From: Hymenobacter elongatus
GTDB lineage: Bacteria > Bacteroidota > Bacteroidia > Cytophagales > Hymenobacteraceae
Assembly: GCF_004745955.1 (NCBI RefSeq)
Contig: NZ_SRLD01000021.1
Coordinates: 32,243 to 96,242 of the forward strand
Direction of reading: 5' to 3'
DNA length: 64,000 nucleotides
Part shown: positions 1 through 9,149 of the stretch, piece after piece
How positions within the stretch are numbered: position 1 is the first letter of the stretch
Layout: the number at the start of each line of letters is the position of its first letter
Made by a program: the position numbers and the translations under genes
The notes under the pieces: generated by a model
Told to the model about the DNA's origin: nothing
Databases searched by the model: none
The model's input: the letters and a program-made list of their open reading frames with translations, nothing else

Positions 1-527
1 CAAAACCGGCCGGGCTCGAACCAGAAGGCATCCAGAAACGCCAGGATGTAAAACGGTACCGTGGCCGTCAGCACCAGGTCGAAATGGTAGGGCAGCCGCA
101 CGGTTTTGTAGGGCGAGAAGGCGAAGAACAGGCCCACCAGCCACACCAGCGCTGGCTGCCGCAGCCAGCGCCGGGCCAGCAGCCACGCCCCGGTTCCCGA
201 CAGAGCATACTCGGCGGCCAGGGTCAGGTTCAGCGCCAGCATTTCGTTGCCGATGAACACATTTACCATGCCCGCAATGGGGATATAAGTGTGCAGCCAC
301 AGCGAGGCACCATCGGGAAACAGCAGCCAATTGGAGTAAAATGGGTTTTGACCGCTAAACACCGCTTCGCGGAAGTGCCACACATTCCAAAGCTGCATGT
401 AGCCGTCCTGGTCGGCTAAGGCCGGAAAAGCACTGCTCAGGTGGGCAGCCAAGGGCCAGCTCCAGGCTACGAACACCAACACGTACGTCAGAAACACGAG
501 CGCCAGACGAACAGCGGAGGCTCTCAT
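1..527 (-). CDS. Polytopic membrane protein, N-terminal part (GT-C-like), cut by window edge
   Basis: The gene starts at ATG 527 and reads leftward off the window, so about 175 N-terminal residues are visible. They begin MRASAVRLALVFLTYVLVF, a hydrophobic signal-anchor-like segment. A loop with DQDGYMQLWNVWHFREAVFSG follows, and then further hydrophobic stretches. The acidic DQD/DGY loop after the first membrane segment is the layout of GT-C glycosyltransferases and related YfhO-like membrane proteins. The ATG overlaps the TGA stop of the upstream leftward gene by 4 bases (ATGA), so the two are almost certainly translated from one mRNA. The pairing with another GT-C-like protein suggests lipid-linked sugar transfer at the cell envelope. 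The exact family cannot be fixed from this fragment. Confidence 0.7.
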   Translation of the reverse strand, partial: MRASAVRLALVFLTYVLVFVAWSWPLAAHLSSAFPALADQDGYMQLWNVWHFREAVFSGQNPFYSNWLLFPDGASLWLHTYIPIAGMVNVFIGNEMLALNLTLAAEYALSGTGAWLLARRWLRQPALVWLVGLFFAFSPYKTVRLPYHFDLVLTATVPFYILAFLDAFWFEPGRF

Positions 528-2056
528 CGGGACGGGGTAACAGCGGGTGAAGCAGCCGGCCGCAAAGCCAAAACCTGAAAGTCGCCGACTCTTTTAACCA
601 CCTGACCCACATAAGGACGCAGGCGCGGGTCGGCGACCAGCGTCGTATCGTTGGTGTAGAGGTAGCGGGCCCCGCGCTGAATACAGGTGGCCAGATAGGG
701 CTGGCCGCCGGCCCCAGGCTGGAAAAGCTGGGCGCTTTCGTCGTAGCCAAAGCCTTTCTTGTGCAGGAAGTAGAAGAACTTGCACCCCGACTCGTCGGGG
801 CCTACTACACACAGCGCCGAATCGGGCACGGCATTGTCGAGCGCGGCGCGGGTGGCAGCATCGAATAGCTCGGGTGGCACTTCGCGGGCGCCACCCATCC
901 AGCGGGGCGGCGCAATCCGGACGAAAGCCAGCACGGGCTGCGCTACCAGCAGCAGCAGCAGCAGCCACCGCCACCGGGGCCGGCGCACCAGCCAGCCGGC
1001 CCCGAGCACCACGGGCAGTAGCAGCACGGGCAGGTAGGGCAGCATATAATATTGGTGCACGGCCATCTGGCGCAATTCAATCAGATGGTAGGCCAGCAAA
1101 GCCAGGGCCCACACCAGCACCGGCCCAAACCAGGAACTGCGGTAGTAGCGGCCGCGCCCAATAGCCACCAGGCCCAGCAGCAGCAGCCCGAAGTTGGCGT
1201 AGTTGATCAGCAGCTCCGGAATATCCGAAACCACGTTGTGCGTCAGCGTTTTGATGGCCACGGCCACACTGGTAGCTGGCCGCAGCTCCAGCCCGAAATC
1301 AGCCAGGCCCGACTGCTCGATGAGCCGCACCGCGTAGGCGTACCAGCTCAGTGTGCAGCCCACCGCCACGAGGGCAAATACCGCCAGCGGCACGGCATCG
1401 CGCCGCCACGTCAGGCGGCGCTGCCACAGGTCGCGGATGATGAGCACCGCAATGGGGAAGCCGATGACGAGGTATTGCAGCTTAGTCATGCCGGCCAGCG
1501 TGGTCAGCAGCAAGCTCAGCCAGAACAGAACGGGCAGGCGGCTGTGGTACCAGCGCAGAAAGAAATAGAGCCCCGCAATGGCCGCCGACAGTGCCAGAAT
1601 ATCGGGCAGGGCGTTGATAGAATGATAAAACAGCTCGGGGCTCCAGCTCAGTCCCCAGGCCCCCACCGCTGCCAGCCATGCCGAGCTTGTCAGCAGCTTC
1701 ACCAAGGCATAAAACGCCACTACGCCGGCCGCGAAAATCAACCAGGTGACGACGCGCGGAATGGCCTCGTGAAAGCCCAGCGCCTTGTAGCCCAGGGCCA
1801 CTACCCACTCATAGCTCGGGAACTGCATGCCCGTCACGCCATCGGAGTCATTGCGCCGGTCGACGCGGGGGCGCAGCGGGTTCATGTCCTCCTCGTAGAG
1901 GTTGCGGGCCACGGCCATGGTGTTGCTTTGCCGCCAAACATGCACGCTGTTAGGTGGTTGAGCAAAAAAAGGCAGGTGCAAAAGCAGGTTCAGTCCCAGC
2001 AGCAGGGGCCAAAACCACCGGGGCACCGTGTGGCCATCCAGGAAAGTCAGTGTCAT
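524..2056 (-). CDS. GT-C family (ArnT/PMT-like) membrane glycosyltransferase
   Basis: This is a 510-residue protein with about ten or more hydrophobic segments. An early periplasmic loop (residues about 25-65) contains HVWRQSNTMAVARN and then a D-rich stretch, as expected for the catalytic first loop of GT39/ArnT-like enzymes that use polyprenyl-phosphate sugars. The C-terminal part, after the last membrane segment, is soluble and ends in a TLVADPRLRPYVG region. An in-frame start exists at 2143, but it would add 29 non-hydrophobic residues and run into the divergent aldehyde dehydrogenase, so ATG 2056 (MTLTFLDGHTVPRWFW) is preferred. It overlaps the next leftward membrane gene by 4 bases. The donor and acceptor sugars are unknown. 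The GT-C assignment is an inference from topology and loop motifs. Confidence 0.72.
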   Translation of the reverse strand: MTLTFLDGHTVPRWFWPLLLGLNLLLHLPFFAQPPNSVHVWRQSNTMAVARNLYEEDMNPLRPRVDRRNDSDGVTGMQFPSYEWVVALGYKALGFHEAIPRVVTWLIFAAGVVAFYALVKLLTSSAWLAAVGAWGLSWSPELFYHSINALPDILALSAAIAGLYFFLRWYHSRLPVLFWLSLLLTTLAGMTKLQYLVIGFPIAVLIIRDLWQRRLTWRRDAVPLAVFALVAVGCTLSWYAYAVRLIEQSGLADFGLELRPATSVAVAIKTLTHNVVSDIPELLINYANFGLLLLGLVAIGRGRYYRSSWFGPVLVWALALLAYHLIELRQMAVHQYYMLPYLPVLLLPVVLGAGWLVRRPRWRWLLLLLLVAQPVLAFVRIAPPRWMGGAREVPPELFDAATRAALDNAVPDSALCVVGPDESGCKFFYFLHKKGFGYDESAQLFQPGAGGQPYLATCIQRGARYLYTNDTTLVADPRLRPYVGQVVKRVGDFQVLALRPAASPAVTPSR

Positions 2057-2109
2057 AGAGTCGAAAATTCGGCTGAGCCAGAATGGCAAAAGTAGTGGTT
2101 TACTATGGC

Positions 2110-2117
2110 TAGATTTG
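2110..2117 (+). promoter_or_regulatory. Bacteroidetes -7 box for the aldehyde dehydrogenase
   Basis: TAGATTTG matches the Bacteroidetes primary-sigma -7 consensus TAnnTTTG and lies 24 bases ahead of ATG 2142, in the divergent gap between the two genes. No convincing -33 TTTG is visible at the usual spacing. Confidence 0.5.
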
Positions 2118-2141
2118 TACATAGCCCAGCTTCTTCCCCGC

Positions 2142-3584
2142 ATGCTCTACCTACAGAACTTTATCAACGGCCGGTTTGTGCCGCCGGCCGCCGGCCGCTA
2201 CCTCGACAACGTGGAGCCCGCCACGGGCCAGGTCTACAGCCAGATTCCGGATTCGGACGAGGCCGACGTGCAGCAAGCAGTAGCGGCGGCGCAGGCGGCG
2301 TTTCCGGCCTGGCGGGCCTTGCCAGCCGAAAAGCGCGGCCGGCTGCTGGTGCGCATCGCCGAGCTGATCGAGCACAACCTGGAGCGCCTGGCCGAGGCCG
2401 AAAGTCAGGACAACGGCAAGCCCGTAGCCCTGGCCCGCACCGTCGATATTCCGCGAGCAGCCAGCAATTTTGCTTTTTTTGGCACCGGCATCAGTCATTT
2501 TTCGTCCGAAACGCACTTTCAGGAAGGCATAGCGCTCAACTACACCGTGCGGCACCCGCTGGGCGTGGTGGGCTGCATTTCGCCTTGGAATCTGCCGCTG
2601 TACCTGTTCACCTGGAAAATTGCCCCGGCCCTGGCGGCCGGCAACTGCGTGGTGGCCAAGCCCTCGGAAATTACGCCGGCCACGGCCTACTGGCTGGGCG
2701 AGCTGTGCCAGGAGGCGGGCCTGCCGGCGGGCGTGCTCAACATCGTGCATGGCACCGGCCCGCGCGCCGGACAGGCCATCGTCGAGCATCCGGCGGTGAA
2801 GGCCATCAGCTTCACGGGCGGCACCAAAACCGGCGAGCATATTGCCCGCACGGCCGCCCCGATGTTTAAAAAGCTGTCGTTGGAGCTGGGCGGTAAAAAC
2901 CCCAACCTCATTTTCGCCGACTGCGACTTGGCGGCAGCCGTGAGCACCAGCATTCAGTCCAGCTTCTCCAACCAGGGCCAGATCTGCCTGTGCGGCTCGC
3001 GCATTTTCATCGAGCGGCCTGTGTATGAGCAGTTCAAGCAGGCTTTTCTGGAACGCGTGGGAGGCCTCACCGTGGGCGACCCACTGCTGGAAAGCTCGCG
3101 CCAGGGCGCGCTGGTTAGCGAATCGCACCTGCATAAAGTCCTGGACTACATTGCGCTGGCCCAGGCCGAAGGCGGCACGCTGCTGGCGGGTGGGCAACGA
3201 GTGCAGGTAGCGGGGCGGTGTGCCGAGGGCTATTTTCTGCAACCGACCGTATTCGAAGGGCTGGCGCCCGACTGCCGCACCAATCGGGAAGAAATCTTTG
3301 GGCCGGTAGTGACGCTCACGCCCTTCGACACCGAAGAAGAAGCCTTGAGCTGGGCCAACGGCACCGACTACGGCCTGTCGGCTACCATCTGGACGCGCGA
3401 CCTGGACCGGGCGCACCGCGTGGCCCACCAGCTCCACGCCGGCGTCGTCTGGATCAACACCTGGCTGCTTCGCGACTTACGGACGCCGTTTGGGGGCATG
3501 AAAAGCTCCGGCGTTGGCCGGGAAGGCGGCCTGGAAGCACTGCGGTTCTTTACCGAGCCCCAGAACGTTTGCCTTAAGCTGTAG
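2142..3584 (+). CDS. NAD(P)-dependent aldehyde dehydrogenase, ALDH8/2-aminomuconic semialdehyde dehydrogenase-like
   Basis: This 480-residue enzyme has the normal length for the ALDH superfamily and oxidises an aldehyde to the acid with NAD(P). Visible motifs are the N-terminal NFINGRFVPPAAGRY, the cofactor-loop FTGGTKTGEHI, the general base Glu248 in ELGGKNPN, and the nucleophile Cys282 in GQICLCGSR. The C-terminal LRTPFGGMKSSGVGREGG is also present. The CLCGSR context and the tail resemble ALDH8A1 and bacterial 2-aminomuconic or 2-hydroxymuconic semialdehyde dehydrogenases, which would place it in tryptophan/kynurenine or aromatic breakdown. No other pathway gene is adjacent, so the substrate is only suggested. 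ATG 2142 is chosen because upstream in-frame codons overlap the divergent promoter and read as non-homologous. The gene converges on the membrane protein ending at 3590, leaving only 5 bases between. Confidence 0.9.
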   Translation: MLYLQNFINGRFVPPAAGRYLDNVEPATGQVYSQIPDSDEADVQQAVAAAQAAFPAWRALPAEKRGRLLVRIAELIEHNLERLAEAESQDNGKPVALARTVDIPRAASNFAFFGTGISHFSSETHFQEGIALNYTVRHPLGVVGCISPWNLPLYLFTWKIAPALAAGNCVVAKPSEITPATAYWLGELCQEAGLPAGVLNIVHGTGPRAGQAIVEHPAVKAISFTGGTKTGEHIARTAAPMFKKLSLELGGKNPNLIFADCDLAAAVSTSIQSSFSNQGQICLCGSRIFIERPVYEQFKQAFLERVGGLTVGDPLLESSRQGALVSESHLHKVLDYIALAQAEGGTLLAGGQRVQVAGRCAEGYFLQPTVFEGLAPDCRTNREEIFGPVVTLTPFDTEEEALSWANGTDYGLSATIWTRDLDRAHRVAHQLHAGVVWINTWLLRDLRTPFGGMKSSGVGREGGLEALRFFTEPQNVCLKL

Positions 3585-3589
3585 CGTGG

Positions 3590-4951
3590 CTACTGCCCGG
3601 GAGCGGCGGCTGTAGCGGCCGGGAGGCGGGTATCAGTTGCCGCGAGAGGCACCAGAAAGGGCGCTTTTCGGCTTATGACCAGCACCACAAACAGCGAAGT
3701 GAAAAGGCTGACGGAAGCCAGATACGTGTAGGGAATAATCAGAAATCCGTAGAAAGTAGCCAGGTATACCTTCAGGCTCAGCAGGGCCGCCAGCCGGGCA
3801 TCGAAGCGGTGACGGAAGCGCCAGAACAGGAGTCCGCTGCCCACCACTACGGCTCCGCAGGCGGCGAGCTGCGCCAGCTGCAAGCGCGCTATCCGCTCGA
3901 CCAATGTGCCCGGCAGATCATAAAACCAGGGCGCGAATCCTACTCCGTTAAACAGGTGCATGGGTACCGCTACGGGTGCCTGCGGGTCGATATGCTGCCA
4001 TTCGCCTTCGGCAATTCCTATATTTTCCAGCTGGGCCCGGAGAAAAATGGTGGGGTCGTGGAGCAGAAAGGGGCCGAAGATGAGCAGCACTCCGGCCAGC
4101 GCCAGGCCCGCCGTCAGCCACCCGCGCCGGGGGTTTTCCCAGAGCAGCAACAGCCCATAGAGCGGCAGCCACAACACCAGCGAGAAGCGCGACAACAAAC
4201 ACAGCACCACGCCCAGCGCTTTGGCCCACGGACTACCGCTGAGCGTACCGGCCGCCAGCACGCAGTAGTACCCGATAATCAGGCTCTCGACCGTGAGACT
4301 GAACATTGACTTGTCGGTCATTACGGCGAAGTGCAGCACCAGCACGGGCAGCACGGCTTTCAGCAGCCACTCGGCAGTGGGCAAGGCCAGCCGCGCCAGC
4401 TGCCACTGATACCCACCCAGCAGCGCGACGAGCAACAGACCAAAGGCCCAGCTTCGATAATCGAGGCCTAACACCTCGGCGGGCACGAACGGTAGCCACT
4501 GGAGCGGTGGATAGTTGGGCAGAAATGTGTAGCCGAGCAGATCAATGGGCTGGTACACGGTGTCGGGGCCCAGAAAGCGGGTTACGTACACTTGCAGCGC
4601 GGGAATAATATCGGAGCGAACCCCAATAGTGGCGACGTCCGCTCGGGCAATGAGCTTGCGCAGAATGGGGGTCGTCAGCAGCCAGCTGCCCAGGGAGAGG
4701 CCGACGCCAAGGGCCAGACGGGTGAGCAGGGGCCGGGAAGCCATCTGAGGCCATACAAAACGGTAGCCCCGCACGGCGCGGGCCGCCAGCAGGCACAGGC
4801 CCCACCCCAGCGCATACAGCAGCACCGGGCTCCAGTATGGCCCCAGGTTATTGCGCCAGTAGGTAAAAAACAGCACTTCCAAAACGAAGAGCAGGCCACT
4901 ACCCGCCAACAACGCGGAGCTAGTCGCACGGGGCGAGCCAGGAGAAATCAT
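3590..4951 (-). CDS. Polytopic membrane glycosyltransferase-like protein (GT87/DUF2029-like)
   Basis: This 453-residue protein is dominated by hydrophobic helices from residue 12 onward. Between the second and third groups of helices is a loop with RSDIIPALQVYVTRFL and a proline/tyrosine-rich FLPNYPPLQWLP segment, like the periplasmic loop of polyprenol-phosphate-mannose-dependent (GT87) transferases. An in-frame TTG at 4960 precedes the ATG at 4951, and the ATG is preferred. It lies downstream of the TonB_C lipoprotein gene with an 82-base gap. The family assignment rests on topology and the aromatic loop, so a generic polytopic envelope protein is the fallback description. Confidence 0.6.
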   Translation of the reverse strand: MISPGSPRATSSALLAGSGLLFVLEVLFFTYWRNNLGPYWSPVLLYALGWGLCLLAARAVRGYRFVWPQMASRPLLTRLALGVGLSLGSWLLTTPILRKLIARADVATIGVRSDIIPALQVYVTRFLGPDTVYQPIDLLGYTFLPNYPPLQWLPFVPAEVLGLDYRSWAFGLLLVALLGGYQWQLARLALPTAEWLLKAVLPVLVLHFAVMTDKSMFSLTVESLIIGYYCVLAAGTLSGSPWAKALGVVLCLLSRFSLVLWLPLYGLLLLWENPRRGWLTAGLALAGVLLIFGPFLLHDPTIFLRAQLENIGIAEGEWQHIDPQAPVAVPMHLFNGVGFAPWFYDLPGTLVERIARLQLAQLAACGAVVVGSGLLFWRFRHRFDARLAALLSLKVYLATFYGFLIIPYTYLASVSLFTSLFVVLVISRKAPFLVPLAATDTRLPAATAAAPGQ

Positions 4952-5033
4952 CGAAAACAAGCCAAGCGTGATAAGGCGTCATCGGTGAGGCCTTGCCGAA
5001 AGCAAGGCTACGCCCGCAATCTGCCCGCAAGTA

Positions 5034-6521
5034 TCACTGAATTTTTTCTATTGCCCGCTCCAGGTCGGCCAGTGTCGTCTCCTGAAACTGCAGCTGCTCG
5101 GACGCTAGCTCATCCGTCACGGTATGGCGCATGGCCAGGAATGGAGTACCGTTGCGGTATTGCAGACCGATAAGCAGCACTTTGCGATTGGCCGGCAAGC
5201 GCTGAAAAGCGTAGCCATCGGCCTGGGGCTGCCCTTCCACAATGGCCATGCAGTCTTCGAATACCAGCCGAATACTGGTGCCCGGCTCCACATCGACGGG
5301 CACGGTCAGGGCAACGAAGGTGCTGGCGGTAGTCAGCGGCTTGTCGGCATTCAGCCAGCCCAGGCGCGTGCAGGTGTACACGCGCCGCTCGCCGGCTTCT
5401 CCAGCGTCCTGTTCGTCGGCGGCGTCAGCCAGCGCCCCCGACACCGGCACCATAGGATCGGCGGAGGCAGTAGCGGTTTCGGCCGGATTAGCGAGACCTT
5501 CGTGAAACGAAAAACGGATGGGCAGCACCATTTTCACCTTCACCAGCTGTCCGGCGCTACGGGCGGGCGTCCAGTGGCCCGACGTTTGGCTCAGCACGCG
5601 CAGTACCTCTTCGTCGCAGCCGCCGCCAATGCCCCGCACAATCTGTGGCGCTTCGACCCGGCCGTTCTCATCCACCAGGAAGGAGGCGTATACGATTCCC
5701 TCGGTCTTATTTTCTACCGCCGTCGGGGGGTAGCGCACCAGCTTGTTGATATCAGCGGGGCCATTGCCGTAGGTTGGCATCTGGTCGGCGGTGCTGGCCA
5801 CGGTGCTAGGCAGCGGCCGCTCGGCGGCGGGGCCGGCAGCCACCCAGCGCACCGGCTGCTGTCCGCGTCCGCCCTGCCCATAAAACAGCTTTAGCTCCTT
5901 ACGGCGCGAGGCTGCGCCCGGCATTTGCAGCTGAAACCCCTGCCCGGCGGCCAGCCGCAGCTGCTGCCCCCGGGCCGAAGCCCGCACCAACACGATGCCG
6001 CCCGATTCGAGCAGCTCGCCTTCCGGCGTCACCGTCGACAGGTTAGAAAGCAGCATATCGGCGACGCTGTAGCATTCTTTCAGCTCTACCCACACCGGGT
6101 TGGCGGCGGGCTGATTGCTGTTGGTCACCAGCACGCCGGCCGGAATCCGGACCACCGTCCCTTCCCGCCCCCGTACTTCAGCAGGCTGCGTCGGGTCTAT
6201 CTGAAAATATTCGCTGGCTTTCAGCGTCAGGTCCTGAAGGCGGGCCTCGGAAGGCGGCAGGGCCGTGGTATCGGCTCCGGGCGGGCGCAGCGTGCCCCGC
6301 CGATACACGATAAGCGGCGCGGCGCGGTCGGTGCGGCGGGCCAGCCGGTGCCAGTCGCGGCGGATGGGGCCGGTGCCGGACGCCGGGGTTTCCAGCAAGG
6401 TATCGGCCAGCGCCGGCGCCACTTCCACGGGTTGGGAAGAGTCGGATTGAACAGGTTTTTCGCGCTGACACGCCACAGTGGCCAGCAGCAGCAGAGTACC
6501 AAAAAGCAGACGGCGTTTCAT
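5034..6521 (-). CDS. Lipoprotein with TonB C-terminal-like domain
   Basis: A lipoprotein signal (MKRRLLFGTLLLLATVAC) predicts cleavage before Cys18 and anchoring in the envelope. The central region holds a TonB_C-like module: NKLVRYPPTAVENKTEGIVYASFLVDENGRV, followed by a KVKMVLPIRF strand. This module is common in Bacteroidetes proteins that are not classical TonB transducers. The remaining N- and C-terminal parts (about 210 and 150 residues) match nothing I recognise. An alternative ATG at 6530 adds MLR; 6521 is chosen for the classical signal peptide. A structural or sensing role in the envelope is possible, but the function is unknown. Confidence 0.75.
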   Translation of the reverse strand: MKRRLLFGTLLLLATVACQREKPVQSDSSQPVEVAPALADTLLETPASGTGPIRRDWHRLARRTDRAAPLIVYRRGTLRPPGADTTALPPSEARLQDLTLKASEYFQIDPTQPAEVRGREGTVVRIPAGVLVTNSNQPAANPVWVELKECYSVADMLLSNLSTVTPEGELLESGGIVLVRASARGQQLRLAAGQGFQLQMPGAASRRKELKLFYGQGGRGQQPVRWVAAGPAAERPLPSTVASTADQMPTYGNGPADINKLVRYPPTAVENKTEGIVYASFLVDENGRVEAPQIVRGIGGGCDEEVLRVLSQTSGHWTPARSAGQLVKVKMVLPIRFSFHEGLANPAETATASADPMVPVSGALADAADEQDAGEAGERRVYTCTRLGWLNADKPLTTASTFVALTVPVDVEPGTSIRLVFEDCMAIVEGQPQADGYAFQRLPANRKVLLIGLQYRNGTPFLAMRHTVTDELASEQLQFQETTLADLERAIEKIQ

Positions 6522-6630
6522 TCGGAGCATACGCGTGAAGTCACTCTACGCGAAAATGATCCGAAGGAAACGCCGTCTGGCAGCATTTTCTTGGGCTAAA
6601 ATTCTGTTAGCGGGGCGTAGCGCCGGCTAA

Positions 6631-8904
6631 TTACAGGTTTTTCAACACGAAATCAGTCATTTGCCGATACAAATGCAGACGCGTGTTGCCGCCATAAATC
6701 CCGTGGTTGCGGTTGGGATAATACAAGCTCTGGTAGGATTTGTCGGCTTTCACCAGCGCATCGACCCAGGCAATGGAGTTTTGGAAATGCACGTTGTCGT
6801 CGCCGGTACCGTGTACGAGCAGGTATTTGCCCTTCATTTGCTGGGCAAACTGCACCGGGGAGTTGTCGTCATAGCCGCCGGGGTTTTCCTGGGGCGTCTT
6901 CAGGAACCGCTCGGTGTACACTGAGTCGTAGTAGCGCCAGTTGGTAACGGGGGCCACCGAAATAGCCATTTTAAAGAGGTCGGCGTTTTTGGTCAACGCC
7001 AGCGCCGTCATGTAGCCCCCGAAGCTCCAACCCCAGATGCCGATGCGCGCCTTGTCTACGTAGGGCAGCGTACCGAGGTATTTGGCGCTTTCGCCCTGGT
7101 CGATGGTTTCCAGCTTGCCCAGGTTGGCGTAGGTGCTTTTCTTGAATTCGGCCCCGCGGGCGCCCGTGCCCCGGTTATCGACCGATACCACGATGTAGCC
7201 CTGCTGCGCCAGCATGTGGTGCCACATATAGTTGGTGAAGGCAATGCCCGCGCCCGCATCGTCTTTCACGGTCTGGGAGCCAGGGCCACCGTACACGTAC
7301 ATCAGCACCGGATATTTTTTGCTGGGGTCGAAGTCGGCGGGCTTTAGCATCGAGCCGTTCAGCGTCACGCCTTCCGTGGTTTTGAAGCTGATGAATTCCA
7401 GCTTGCCCAGGTTGTACTGGCTCAACGTCTGGCGCAGCTTGGCGTTATCTTCCAGCACCTTCACCACTTTGCCATCCTTGCCATTGCGCACGCTCACCGT
7501 AGTAGGCTCGCCGTTCTGGGAGTGATAGTTAAGATAATAACGCGTATCGGGGCTCATATTGATGATATCTGTGCCCGCTACCCCAAGCTTCATCAAGGTG
7601 TTAGCACCCGATGTAACGCCCATTTTTACGCCAGTATATCCCAGCATTGCCTTGTTTTTACCCTTCAAATCTACCCGGTACAGATGGCGCTGCAAGGGCG
7701 AAGCCTCGGTGCTGGTATAGTACACCAGTCCTTTTTCCTCGTCAAAGCCGTTGATTTCCGTTATTTCCCAGCTGCCTTTCGTGAGCTGCCGCACTAGCTT
7801 GCCTTTCAGGTCGTAGAGGTAGAGGTGGCGGAAGCCGTCTTTTTCGCTGCTGAACAGAAACTGCTTGCCGTCGGAGAGGTAGCGCAGGTCGTCGTTTACT
7901 TCCACGTAGGCTTTGTCGGTGTCGGTCAGCACCACCTGGGTTTTGCCGGTGCCGGCGTCAGCGTGCAGAATCTCCAGCTTATTCTGCAGCCGGTTGATGC
8001 GCCGAATGCTCAGCAGATTCGGCGTTTCGGTCCAGATAATGCGCGGGATATACTGGTTGGTTTCCGGGCCCACATCCATTTTGGTGGTGCGGCCGGCGGC
8101 TACTTCGTGCACCGAGATGCTGACGACCGAGTTTTTCTCGCCGGCCTTGGGGTATTTGTAGCGGTAATCTTTGGGATACAATTCGCCCCAAGCCTGCATG
8201 TTGTACTCGGGCACCTGGCTTTCGTCGAAGGTGTAAAACGCCAGCTGCCGGCTGTCGGGCGACCAGAAGAACGCCTGGGCAAACTCAAATTCCTCTTCGT
8301 ACACCCAGTCGGCCGAGCCGTTGATGAGCTTATTGGGGACGCCATCGGTGGTCACGGCTTTTTCCTGCATCGTGGCCAGGTCCGTCACGAACAGGTTGTT
8401 GTCGCGCACGAAGGCCACGCGCTTGCCATCGGGCGAGAAGGTGGCGTAGCTCTGCTTGCCCCCAGCACTCAGCGGCGTCAGCTTTTTCGAATCCCGGTCG
8501 TAAACGAAGAAGGTAGCCCGGGAGCTGCGGCGGTAAATAGGCTCTTCCGCCGTCCAGAACAGAATTTTTTTCTCATCCGAGTTGAAGAAGTAGCCCTCCA
8601 CTTCCAGCGGCTGGCTGCTGCCGGCCACCGTCAGGGCTTGGGCCGCCACCAAGGTCTGCACGGCTTGGCCGGTGGTCACGTCGTGCTGCACCAGGTCGCC
8701 GTTATCGAGCGAAGAGTAGTAGCGGCCGTCGCGCATCCAGTTGAAACCCGGCACCGAGCGGGCCTGAAACGTGCCTTTGGCCCAGATATCTTCGAGGGTA
8801 ATGTTCTGTTTTTGCTGGGCTACGGCTGCTGGGGCCGTGGCGGGCAGCAGCACGGGGCTGGCGGTGGCAAGAAATACAGCCAAGCCAAGGAAACGAAAAT
8901 TCAT
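6631..8904 (-). CDS. Dipeptidyl peptidase IV family serine protease (S9B)
   Basis: This 757-residue secreted peptidase is predicted to release X-Pro or X-Ala dipeptides from peptide N-termini in the periplasm. The signal peptide runs MNFRFLGLAVFLATASPVLLPATAPAAVAQQ. Residues about 50-480 form the beta-propeller with WSPDSRQLAFY and SPDGKRVAF repeats. The C-terminal alpha/beta hydrolase carries the triad: Ser627 in GWSFGGYMT, Asp about 702 in GTGDDNVH, and His734 in NRNHGIYG. EEEFEFAQAF in the propeller corresponds to the paired glutamates that hold the substrate amino terminus in DPP-IV. The longer open frame from 9048 adds 48 residues that would hide the signal peptide, so ATG 8904 is used. 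Such enzymes support growth on peptides in this phylum. Confidence 0.95.
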   Translation of the reverse strand: MNFRFLGLAVFLATASPVLLPATAPAAVAQQKQNITLEDIWAKGTFQARSVPGFNWMRDGRYYSSLDNGDLVQHDVTTGQAVQTLVAAQALTVAGSSQPLEVEGYFFNSDEKKILFWTAEEPIYRRSSRATFFVYDRDSKKLTPLSAGGKQSYATFSPDGKRVAFVRDNNLFVTDLATMQEKAVTTDGVPNKLINGSADWVYEEEFEFAQAFFWSPDSRQLAFYTFDESQVPEYNMQAWGELYPKDYRYKYPKAGEKNSVVSISVHEVAAGRTTKMDVGPETNQYIPRIIWTETPNLLSIRRINRLQNKLEILHADAGTGKTQVVLTDTDKAYVEVNDDLRYLSDGKQFLFSSEKDGFRHLYLYDLKGKLVRQLTKGSWEITEINGFDEEKGLVYYTSTEASPLQRHLYRVDLKGKNKAMLGYTGVKMGVTSGANTLMKLGVAGTDIINMSPDTRYYLNYHSQNGEPTTVSVRNGKDGKVVKVLEDNAKLRQTLSQYNLGKLEFISFKTTEGVTLNGSMLKPADFDPSKKYPVLMYVYGGPGSQTVKDDAGAGIAFTNYMWHHMLAQQGYIVVSVDNRGTGARGAEFKKSTYANLGKLETIDQGESAKYLGTLPYVDKARIGIWGWSFGGYMTALALTKNADLFKMAISVAPVTNWRYYDSVYTERFLKTPQENPGGYDDNSPVQFAQQMKGKYLLVHGTGDDNVHFQNSIAWVDALVKADKSYQSLYYPNRNHGIYGGNTRLHLYRQMTDFVLKNL

Positions 8905-8940
8905 AGAAGCGAATAAAGTGAACGGCGGGAGGACAGGCAC

Positions 8941-8948
8941 TAAAGGTA
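8941..8948 (-). promoter_or_regulatory. Possible -7 box for the DPP-IV gene
   Basis: On the minus strand TACCTTTA differs by one base from TAnnTTTG and lies 36 bases upstream of ATG 8904. The -33 element is not clear. Confidence 0.3.
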
Positions 8949-9149
8949 CGCACGAAAAGGTGGCCCTAAAGTCGGTGGTGCCGCCCGGTAGTTGCGCCAT
9001 TTGGCCCGTGTCAGAACGAAATTTCCTCCGTTGGCCAGTTCGCCGCATCGCCGTGCATGAATTTTCGAGACTGTGCGTTATAGGGCTGCTGTTTTCTTTC
9101 CGGGCCCTGGGGCCCCAACTTCGCGGCCTTCTCCCGACCTTTACTTCCT

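Noticed and set aside
524..2143. Longer start for the GT-C gene at 2143
   Set aside because: The extra 29 residues are unlike a membrane N-terminus and overlap the divergent dehydrogenase start at 2142.
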